This document shows, piece by piece, positions 1-5,308 of a DNA stretch of 6,556 bases. The notes beneath the pieces are model-generated. The model worked only from the letters and a program-made list of their open reading frames with translations. It searched no databases and was not told where the DNA came from. Made by a program: the position numbers and the translations under genes. Origin of the DNA: Alphaproteobacteria bacterium (GTDB lineage: Bacteria > Pseudomonadota > Alphaproteobacteria > Geminicoccales > Geminicoccaceae); assembly GCA_026982585.1 (NCBI GenBank), contig JALSGW010000027.1, positions 1 through 6,556 of the forward strand. Direction: 5' to 3'. How positions within the stretch are numbered: position 1 is the stretch's first letter; each line of letters starts with the position of its first letter.

Positions 1-483
1 TCATGCCTCCTCCTCGGGCACCACCTCCCAGATCCGGGCGTGCAACGGATCCTCGGGCCTGCGGATGCGCCGAAAGCGCTCGCGGATGCCCTCCTCGGTG
101 AGCTCCCGCTCCACCGCGATCACCGTGTGGATCGGATGGTCGCACAGGCTGCTCGCGAACTCGAGCTCCTGGCGCGCCACCGGAAGCGCCGCCTCGATGT
201 CGGGGGCGCCGTAGCAGGCGACGAAATGCTCGGCCAGCCGCGCCACCAGCCGCTCGAAAAGGTCCGCCTCGATGCTCGCCACGATCGCGAAGGTGGACCA
301 GCCGAAGCTCTCGAGTCCGAGGAATCCCGAGCGGAAGGCCTGCAGGCGCTTGCCGACCAGGGTGGCCTCGCTGTCCTGGGCGAAGGCGAAGGTGCCGGGC
401 ACCGCCCACTCGCCGGAGGCGGCGGCCCGCTCGAACACCAGCTCGTCGGTGGCATCGAAGCGGAAGGTCTGGAGCAGTCGCAT
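1..483 (-). CDS. DUF6505-like protein of unknown function
   Basis: The product is 160 residues with no signal peptide or membrane segment, so it is probably cytoplasmic. The N-terminus (MRLLQTFRFDATDELVFERA, then GEWAVPGTFAF) and the middle (KRLQAFRSGFLGLESFGW) match my memory of the DUF6505 family of alphaproteobacteria; no biochemical function is known to me. I chose the ATG at 483 because a GGAGG at 494-498 lies 10 bases upstream of it. A GTG at 492, which overlaps the stop of the previous gene as GTGA, is also in frame but would sit only 1 base from that ribosome-binding site; it would add three residues. The gene follows the ligase-like gene after 5 bases and is surely co-transcribed with it. 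From memory, homologues of this pair lie near formate dehydrogenase accessory genes; that link is inference. The gene is complete, with a TGA at the window edge. Confidence 0.8.
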   Translation of the reverse strand: MRLLQTFRFDATDELVFERAAASGEWAVPGTFAFAQDSEATLVGKRLQAFRSGFLGLESFGWSTFAIVASIEADLFERLVARLAEHFVACYGAPDIEAALPVARQELEFASSLCDHPIHTVIAVERELTEEGIRERFRRIRRPEDPLHARIWEVVPEEEA

Positions 484-488
484 GGTCG

Positions 489-1196
489 TCACGCCTCCAG
501 CCAGGATCGCACATCGAGCAGGGAGATGGCGCTTCCGCCCACCACGAAGCGCCCGGCCTCGTCCAGGCCCTCCACCCTACCGGCCGCCACCCGCTCCCCG
601 AACCGCACCGTCTGGGTCCGTCCCCGGTTCTCGCAGCGGAGGTTCCACGCCGCCCGGATGGGCGCGAAACCCTCCTCCTCCCAACGCGCGATCCAATGCA
701 GGAAGTATTGGGCGAGGGATTCCACGATCGGCGCGGTCTGCGCCACCTCCACCCCGGCCCCCATCAGGGTGATGCGCTCGGGGTGGACCCCCGGCTCTTC
801 GGGCTCCGCCACATCCGCCTCCAGTGCGAGCACGAGCCAGGGCGGCGGCTGCGAACCCTCCACCTCGGGCCAGCGGCAGCGCAGCCGGGCCAGTTCGAAA
901 ATGTCGAAGATGAGCAGGTGCGGGAAGCGGATCTGCAGCGGGAAGGCGGGTGCGGTGTGGGTGCCGAGGGCGTCGCCGGCGGCGAGGGCGAAGACGTGGA
1001 ACACCTCCAGGGTGGGCAGGAGCGGGCGATCCGGCTCCAAAAGCAGCGCCACCTCGAGCCGGTCGTTGCGTTCGGTCCAGAACAGCACCCCGTCGCCAGG
1101 GCGCCGCTCGGCGACCGCACAGGCGTGCGGAAAGGCGGGCCGCTCGCGATCCAGCACCACCAGCTCGTAGGCCGAGGGCACGAAAGGCTTGACCAT
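489..1196 (-). CDS. Biotin/lipoate A/B protein ligase-like protein, probably catalytically altered
   Basis: The 235-residue product resembles the biotin/lipoate ligase family (PF16917 type). Visible hallmarks are GDGVLFWTERNDRLEVALLLEPD (about 34-56), a PPPWLVLALE strand (117-126), and a C-terminal half with HPERITLMG (138-146), YFLHWIARWEEEGFAPIRAAW (164-184), then a small beta domain with VEGLDEAGRFVV (208-219). In active ligases a glycine-rich NGxKxGG-like strand supplies the lysine that contacts the acyl-adenylate; here the corresponding place (about 93-109, HLLIFDIFELARLRCRW) lacks both glycines and lysine, and the only lysine in the protein is K3. It may therefore bind a ligand or a carrier domain without ligating. 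It starts at an ATG with no strong ribosome-binding site and is first in a two-gene unit with the DUF6505-like gene. The family call is by eye and the true partner is unknown. Confidence 0.75.
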   Translation of the reverse strand: MVKPFVPSAYELVVLDRERPAFPHACAVAERRPGDGVLFWTERNDRLEVALLLEPDRPLLPTLEVFHVFALAAGDALGTHTAPAFPLQIRFPHLLIFDIFELARLRCRWPEVEGSQPPPWLVLALEADVAEPEEPGVHPERITLMGAGVEVAQTAPIVESLAQYFLHWIARWEEEGFAPIRAAWNLRCENRGRTQTVRFGERVAAGRVEGLDEAGRFVVGGSAISLLDVRSWLEA

Positions 1197-1264
1197 CGCC
1201 CGCCAACCGTTCTTTCCCGAGGCGGCGTCGCCCGATCCGGATTGCCTAGTGGCGAGCTCCAGCG
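1197..1264. promoter_or_regulatory. Divergent intergenic region, ligase-like gene / FAD oxidoreductase
   Basis: These 68 bases separate two genes transcribed outward, so control elements for both must lie here or inside the coding starts. I see no convincing -10/-35 pair on either strand. A weak GCGAG about 8 bases before the ATG at 1265 may be the ribosome-binding site of the oxidoreductase gene. On the minus strand, TGGACA lies at the start of the oxidoreductase coding region, but the hexamer 17 bases downstream (TAGGCA) is poor. Confidence 0.35.
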
Positions 1265-2647
1265 ATGTCCAGCCCCCAAAAGGTGTACGGCCCGCTCCCC
1301 TTCACCGCCCTCTACGATCCGCGGCATTTCGACACCGCACAGCCGGCCCCGTCCCTCTGGCAGGCGACGGGCGGGCCGGTACCGGTGGCGGTGGATCCGC
1401 TTCGGGCGGATGCCCGCGTCGAGGTGGCGGTGATCGGCGCCGGGATCGCCGGACTGTCCACCGCCCTGCATCTGGCCCGGGAGGCCGGTATCGAGGTGCG
1501 GGTTCTGGAGGCGGGCTCTGTGGGGTGGGGCGCATCGGGTCGGGCCGCCGGCTTCTGCACTCTCGGCGGAAGCCGCCTCGGTTGGGGCGCGCTCGCCCGG
1601 CGCTTCGGCATCGAGGAGGCGCGGCGCAGCTTCGTCCTGCAGCGTCATGCGGTGGCCCTGGTGGCGGAGCTGGCCCGCTTGCATCGCATCGATCTCAAGC
1701 GGTCCGGCGAGGGGGAGTATGTGGTGGCGCATCGGCCGGGCCGCATGCGCGAGCTCGCCGAGGAGCGGGCTTTGGTGCGCGATCGGTTCGGGGAGGACTG
1801 GCCCCTGTTGTCGCGCGCCGAACTGCGCGCGCGCGGCATCGCGCTCGAGGAGGCGTACGGTGCGCTTTTCATCCCTCACGCCTTCGGCATCCATCCGTTG
1901 CGCTACGTGCGCGGCCTCGCCCGGGCCGCCACCGAGCACGGCGTGCGCATCCACGAGCGGTCCCCGGTGGTGGCCTGGGAGCGGCAGCAGGGCTGGCACC
2001 GGCTGATCACCCCCGGCGGGTCGCTGTGGGCGCGTCGGGTGGTGGTGGCGGCCACCGGCTACCTTCCGGAGCGGCTGTGGCCGTCGCTCGAGGGACGGGT
2101 GTTGCCGGCGCTTTCCTGCGTGCTGGCGACCCGTCCGCTGACCGCCTCCGAGCGGGAGGCGCAGGGCTGGACGGAGCCGGCGCTGGTGGCGGACACCCGC
2201 AGGCTGTTGTTCTACATGCGTCTGCTTGGGGACGGGCGGGTGTTGTTCGGCGCAAGGGGCGGTCTGTCGACCTCCCCCACCGCCTTTGAGGAACGCAGGC
2301 GGTGGCTGGAGGCGCGCTTTCGCGAGCGCTTTCCGGCCTGGCGGCACGTCGGCATCGAGTTCGCCTGGTGGGGGCTCGTGGCGCTCGCCCGCGACGGATT
2401 CGCCCATCTCGCCGAACCGGCGGATCCGCCGGGGGTGACACTGATCGGACCGTTCCACGGCAGCGGACTGGCCATGGCCACCGCGCTCGGCCGGCTTGCC
2501 GCCCTGCGCCTCGCCGGCAGGCGCGAGGATCCGCCGCCGCCGGCCTTCCTGTCCCGACCGCTTCCGGCCTTTCCGTTGCCCCGGCTGCGCCTCGCCTATC
2601 TCGCGCTCGCTTATCTGGGCTACGGGCTCCGCGACCGCTGGTTGTGA
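1265..2647 (+). CDS. FAD-dependent oxidoreductase (DAO family, amine/amino-acid oxidase type)
   Basis: This 460-residue protein belongs to the D-amino-acid oxidase-like flavoprotein fold (PF01266), closest in style to gamma-glutamylputrescine or glycine oxidoreductases. An N-terminal lead of about 50 residues precedes the dinucleotide-binding motif VIGAGIAGLSTALHLA (56-71), with E82 placed to bind the FAD ribose. Next comes GWGASGRAAGF (87-97), where relatives usually read GASGRNGG. The C-terminal FAD-contacting segment GPFHGSGLAMATALGR is at 395-410, and the tail ends RLRLAYLALAYLGYGLRDRWL, which is typical of this subgroup. The expected reaction is oxidation of a C-N bond in an amine or amino acid with electrons passed to FAD; the substrate cannot be read from sequence. 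There is no signal peptide. The gene stands alone on its strand: divergent from the ligase-like gene and overlapping the ABC ATPase gene by 28 bases tail-to-tail. Length is normal for the family. Confidence 0.9.
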   Translation: MSSPQKVYGPLPFTALYDPRHFDTAQPAPSLWQATGGPVPVAVDPLRADARVEVAVIGAGIAGLSTALHLAREAGIEVRVLEAGSVGWGASGRAAGFCTLGGSRLGWGALARRFGIEEARRSFVLQRHAVALVAELARLHRIDLKRSGEGEYVVAHRPGRMRELAEERALVRDRFGEDWPLLSRAELRARGIALEEAYGALFIPHAFGIHPLRYVRGLARAATEHGVRIHERSPVVAWERQQGWHRLITPGGSLWARRVVVAATGYLPERLWPSLEGRVLPALSCVLATRPLTASEREAQGWTEPALVADTRRLLFYMRLLGDGRVLFGARGGLSTSPTAFEERRRWLEARFRERFPAWRHVGIEFAWWGLVALARDGFAHLAEPADPPGVTLIGPFHGSGLAMATALGRLAALRLAGRREDPPPPAFLSRPLPAFPLPRLRLAYLALAYLGYGLRDRWL

Positions 2648-3651
2648 TCGGCCGCGGAAGATGCGGCGCTGCCGGTCAGCCGCAGGAACAGGGTTTCGAG
2701 ATCCGGCTCCACGCTCCTGAGGTCACGGACGAAGAACCCCGCTTCCCGCAGCCGCTCGAGCACCTCGCCGGCGGCGGTGCGGCTCGGGCGGAAGCACACC
2801 CGAAGCGTGCCGTCGGGCTCGATCCGGGCGGGAAATCCGGCCAGCTGCTCCGGCACCCGCCGCGGCTGCGGTTCCAGCCACAGCAGCAGTTCCTTCTCAT
2901 CGAGGCGCCGCATGAGCCGGTGTTTGGCGTCGCAGGCGACGATGCGCCCGCGGTCGAGGATGGCGATGCGGTCGCAGAGCCGCTCCGCCTCCTCGAGATA
3001 GTGGGTGGTGAGCACCACCGTGATGCCGCGGGCGTTGAGGTCCTTCATATAGGCCCAGAGCGAACGCCGCAGCTCCACGTCCACGCCGGCGGTGGGTTCG
3101 TCCAGCACCACCACCGGCGGGGCGTGGACCAGCGCCTTGGCCACCAGCAGGCGCCGCCGCATGCCGCCGGACAGGGAGCGGGCATATGCGTGCGCCTTGT
3201 CCATGAGGCCGAGGGCCTCGAGGAGGTGATCGGTGCGGCGGTCGGCCCTGGGCACGCCGTAGAGCCCGGCCTGGTACTCGAGGGTCTCGCGCGGGGTGAA
3301 GAAGGCGTCGAGATTGAGCTCCTGGGGGACGACCCCGATCAGGCGCCGGGCACGGCGCGGGTTGCGGTCGATGTCGACGCCGAGGATGCGCACCCGCCCT
3401 TCGGTCTTTACCACGAGCCCGGCGAGGATATTGATGAGCGTGGACTTGCCGGCGCCGTTCGGTCCGAGCAGCCCGAAAAAGGAACCCCTCGGGATGCGGA
3501 GGTCGATGCCGCACAGGGCCTCCTTCGGGGGCGCGCCGCCGGATGGGGCGTAGACCTTGCGCAGCCCCGACACCTCGATGGCGGGGGGCGAGGCGGTGTC
3601 CGCATCGGGGATCAGCGCATCGGGCGGCATCGGCGACGGCACGGCGACCAT
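2620..3651 (-). CDS. ABC transporter ATP-binding protein (CcmA/DrrA type, COG1131)
   Basis: This is a complete ABC ATPase. Numbered from an upstream in-frame GTG at 3666 (348 residues), it has Walker A GPNGAGKST at 68-76, Q-loop Q115, signature LSGGM at 165-169, Walker B VVVLDE at 185-190 and switch histidine H222 in THYLEEAE. A C-terminal domain of about 90 residues ends in PDLETLFLRLTG, the usual end of ABC-2 export ATPases of the DrrA/CcmA/NatA sort. It should energise export of an unknown substrate. Candidate starts are GTG 3666, ATG 3651 and ATG 3630; none has a clear ribosome-binding site. I give 3651 (343 residues) because GTG 3666 would run across the ribosome-binding site of the divergent zinc-finger gene. 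No permease gene is adjacent: the neighbours run convergently and divergently. The permease may lie elsewhere. Function certain, substrate unknown, start uncertain. Confidence 0.92.
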   Translation of the reverse strand: MVAVPSPMPPDALIPDADTASPPAIEVSGLRKVYAPSGGAPPKEALCGIDLRIPRGSFFGLLGPNGAGKSTLINILAGLVVKTEGRVRILGVDIDRNPRRARRLIGVVPQELNLDAFFTPRETLEYQAGLYGVPRADRRTDHLLEALGLMDKAHAYARSLSGGMRRRLLVAKALVHAPPVVVLDEPTAGVDVELRRSLWAYMKDLNARGITVVLTTHYLEEAERLCDRIAILDRGRIVACDAKHRLMRRLDEKELLLWLEPQPRRVPEQLAGFPARIEPDGTLRVCFRPSRTAAGEVLERLREAGFFVRDLRSVEPDLETLFLRLTGSAASSAADHNQRSRSP

Positions 3652-3656
3652 GGCGC

Positions 3657-3663
3657 GAAGGAG
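3657..3663 (+). promoter_or_regulatory. Ribosome-binding site of the zinc-finger gene
   Basis: GAAGGAG lies 8 bases before the ATG at 3672. It fixes the start of the small zinc-finger protein and rules out the longer in-frame reading from 3543, whose extra N-terminus is low-complexity arginine/alanine-rich translation. Confidence 0.7.
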
Positions 3664-3671
3664 CACAGCTG

Positions 3672-3950
3672 ATGGAGCGTTATCTGCTGGATGGGGAAGA
3701 GTTCGCCATCGTCGATTCCCTCTATGTGAGCTGCGATGGCAACGGTGCTGGGGCCCTCGGCCATCCGATCGAATATCTCACCCTCGAGCGCGGCGGCGAG
3801 GCGGTGTGCAAGTACTGCGACCGTCACTTCCTGCACCACAGCCATCCGCGCGTCTCCGACGTGCGCGCCCGCGGCGAGCCCGTCGACTCAGGTGGCGATC
3901 TCGGTCCCCGAAGCGCCGAGGCGCTCGCACAGGACTCCCAAGTCGCCTAG
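3672..3950 (+). CDS. CHCC-type zinc-finger protein (NDUFS6-like, PF10276)
   Basis: The 92-residue product carries VSCDGNGAGALGHPIEYLTL followed by CKYCDRHF. The likely zinc ligands are C21, H31, C46 and C49, the C-H-C-C pattern of the zf-CHCC family. In mitochondria this domain is the NDUFS6 subunit of respiratory complex I; in alphaproteobacteria it is usually a small free-standing protein presumed to relate to complex I or to zinc/iron-sulfur assembly, which is inference here. Bacterial versions are usually about 60-75 residues and end soon after the second CxxC; this one continues about 33 residues (60-92) with no motif I recognise, rich in charged and small residues. The start is fixed by GAAGGAG at 3657-3663. 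It is divergent from the ABC ATPase gene with almost no spacer and is the only gene in its unit. Confidence 0.85.
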   Translation: MERYLLDGEEFAIVDSLYVSCDGNGAGALGHPIEYLTLERGGEAVCKYCDRHFLHHSHPRVSDVRARGEPVDSGGDLGPRSAEALAQDSQVA

Positions 3951-4062
3951 GGTCCGGAAGCCGCCCGCACACGCGCCCATGACATCTCTCCGCCCGAGGC
4001 CGGCAGCAGGCCGATCGGGCGCCACCCGGCGGCCGCGGCGCGGAGCGACCGCCTGCCGGATC
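3951..4062. other. GC-rich gap between convergent genes with nested inverted repeats
   Basis: These 112 bases separate the ends of the zinc-finger gene and the Tim44-like gene. An outer pair CCGGCAG (4000-4006) / CTGCCGG (4053-4059) encloses GGCC (4009-4012) / GGCC (4031-4034), which encloses CGGG (4016-4019) / CCCG (4025-4028) around a 5-base loop. The fold could end transcription from both sides, but there is no T-run and such GC-rich repeats arise easily by chance at this composition. The minus strand holds a 30-codon frame (3980 to 3888) with a GGAGAG 5 bases upstream; I do not call it a gene. Confidence 0.3.
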
Positions 4063-4743
4063 TCACTCGGGGGCCCGGGTCTCCACCAGCACCCAGTTGG
4101 GATCGCGCGCCCGCACGTCCCGCTCGAAGGTCCACACGTCCACCACCTCTTCCACCTTCGAGGGGTTGCCCTCGAGGAGATGCCCTTGAGCATCCCGCAG
4201 GGCGGAGAGCTGTTCGCTCACGAACCGCACCGTGATGCGGGCGACGGTGCCCACCAGCTTGATGTCCACCACCTCCGCTTCGCGGATCGCGACCACCTCG
4301 GTGGTGAGCTGATGGCCCTTGGCGGCGCGCTGGTCGATGGCCTGTTCGAACGCCCGATACACCTCATCCGCCAAGAGCCCGCGCAGCGTCTCCTTGTCGC
4401 CCTTGGCAAAGGCCTCGATGATCATGCCGAAGGCGGTCTTGGCGCCTTCGAGAAAGTGCCCGAGGTCGAAGGAGGGATCGGCCAGCCGGAGGGAGATGAG
4501 ACCGGCGCGGACGTCGGCGTTGGCGGGCTCGGCGGCAGACGGCGCGTCCAAGGCCGGCGCCTCGCCCCGCTCCGCTTCCGCCGCCAGCGCGGCGTCCCCC
4601 GCCTGGGCCGGTTCGTCGAAGCGGGTCGGCCGGCGACGTTCGTGGCCGGTCCGCCGCCCGAGCACGGTTCCCAGACGATACAGCACGAAGGCCGCGATCA
4701 TCGCGAAAAACAGGATATCCAGATAGGCGAACCCGGTGGACAT
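4063..4743 (-). CDS. Tim44/TimA family membrane-anchored protein
   Basis: The 226-residue product starts MSTGFAYLDILFFAMIAAFV, with one hydrophobic segment at about residues 5-23. A basic stretch follows (RLGTVLGRRTGHERRR, 23-38), then an alanine/acidic linker (about 40-75), then the Tim44-like domain from about 90 to the end, with PSFDLGHFLEGAKTAFGMII, FAKGDKETLRGLLADEVYRAF and the closing VWTFERDVRARDPNWVLVET. The domain is the NTF2-like fold named after the mitochondrial import motor subunit Tim44. In alphaproteobacteria the protein sits in the inner membrane facing the cytoplasm; its exact role is poorly settled, and a link to membrane protein insertion or export is inferred. The start is supported by AGGAAGG at 4746-4752. 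It is divergent from fxsA and secB, the arrangement I recall for this lineage. Confidence 0.9.
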   Translation of the reverse strand: MSTGFAYLDILFFAMIAAFVLYRLGTVLGRRTGHERRRPTRFDEPAQAGDAALAAEAERGEAPALDAPSAAEPANADVRAGLISLRLADPSFDLGHFLEGAKTAFGMIIEAFAKGDKETLRGLLADEVYRAFEQAIDQRAAKGHQLTTEVVAIREAEVVDIKLVGTVARITVRFVSEQLSALRDAQGHLLEGNPSKVEEVVDVWTFERDVRARDPNWVLVETRAPE

Positions 4744-4745
4744 GG

Positions 4746-4752
4746 CCTTCCT
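4746..4752 (-). promoter_or_regulatory. Ribosome-binding site of the Tim44-like gene
   Basis: On the minus strand AGGAAGG precedes the ATG at 4743; its AGGA core ends 5 bases from the start codon, which is good spacing. Confidence 0.6.
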
Positions 4753-4808
4753 GCAGCGTGGGACGGTGGGACACTCGCTGGCGCGGCTGGCCCGAGGGTG
4801 TCGTCGCC

Positions 4809-4837
4809 ATCATATAGGGTGGGCACGGCAAAAACAA
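4809..4837 (-). promoter_or_regulatory. Candidate sigma70-type promoter for the Tim44-like gene
   Basis: On the minus strand, TTGTTT (4832-4837) and TATGAT (4809-4814) are separated by 17 bases. The -10 matches the consensus at 5 of 6 positions and the -35 at 3 of 6. Transcription would start near 4802 and give a leader of about 60 bases before the ATG at 4743. The local AT-richness (catatag, aaaacaaa) stands out against the surrounding sequence. On the plus strand, TATAGG at 4813-4818 overlaps it and could be a -10 for fxsA, but I find no matching -35. Confidence 0.4.
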
Positions 4838-4849
4838 ACGCCATCGGTG

Positions 4850-5308
4850 ATGCGGCCTCGACCCCTGATCCTGCTCGTCCTGATCCCGCTTTTGGAGGTG
4901 GCCCTGCTGGTCGCCCTCGGCCGACGCGTCGGGGTGGCGGCGGTGTTGCTCCTCTCGCTCGCCACCGCCGCGATGGGCGTATGGCTGGTGCGGGCGCAGG
5001 GACGGGTGGTGCTCGGGGCGCTGATCGCCGCCTTGCGCTCGGGACGCCTGCCCGTGGCCGAGGCCTTCCACGGCGCCGCCCTCGCCGTGGCCGGCGTGGC
5101 CCTCTTGGTGCCGGGTCTGTTGAGCGACCTTGCGGGTCTCGTGCTGTTGATTCCGGGCCTGCGCTGGCGGCTCTACCGGTGGATCGCGGAGCGGACCCGT
5201 GGGGCCTTGCTGCGGGAGCGGGCGGCTGCCGGCGTGGTGGAGCTCGAGGCGGTGCCGATCGAGGAGGCGGGGGCGCTTGCCGGAGACGAGCGGCGGAGGG
5301 AGGGATGA
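4850..5308 (+). CDS. fxsA: FxsA family membrane protein
   Basis: The 152-residue product is a small inner-membrane protein of the FxsA family (PF04186), named for the E. coli protein whose overproduction suppresses F-plasmid exclusion of phage T7; its normal function is unknown. Hydrophobic segments lie at about 5-23, 27-46 and 77-103. The family signature is visible: VRAQGR (47-52), then LRSGRLPVAEAFHGA (62-76), then LLVPGLLSDLAGLVLLIPGLR (85-105). The C-terminal tail is cytoplasmic-looking, charged and family-typical in length. The ATG at 4850 is directly preceded by an in-frame GTG at 4847; neither has a strong ribosome-binding site, and the longer reading from 4736 would run into the divergent gene. 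Its stop overlaps the next gene's start as ATGA (5305-5308), so it is translationally coupled to the phosphatase gene. Confidence 0.9.
   Translation: MRPRPLILLVLIPLLEVALLVALGRRVGVAAVLLLSLATAAMGVWLVRAQGRVVLGALIAALRSGRLPVAEAFHGAALAVAGVALLVPGLLSDLAGLVLLIPGLRWRLYRWIAERTRGALLRERAAAGVVELEAVPIEEAGALAGDERRREG
5295..5299 (+). promoter_or_regulatory. Ribosome-binding site of the histidine phosphatase gene
   Basis: GGAGG lies 5 bases before the ATG at 5305, inside the last codons of fxsA. Together with the ATGA overlap it supports coupled translation and fixes this start against the much longer in-frame opening that begins at 3736. Confidence 0.65.

Noticed and set aside
40..1170. A 376-codon plus-strand frame opposite the first two genes
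   Set aside because: It is antisense to two family-matched genes, and its composition is typical of high-GC shadow translation.
1197..1290. TGGACA followed 17 bases later by TAGGCA, minus strand, as a promoter for the ligase-like gene
   Set aside because: The -35 is good but the -10 matches at only two positions, too weak to call.
764..2458. A 564-codon open frame on the minus strand across the FAD oxidoreductase
   Set aside because: It lies antisense to a clear flavoprotein gene, and its translation is rich in arginine, proline, glycine and histidine with no motifs; it is a by-product of high GC content.
2302..3672. A 456-codon plus-strand frame opposite the ABC ATPase
   Set aside because: It is antisense to intact Walker and signature motifs and has no recognisable domain.
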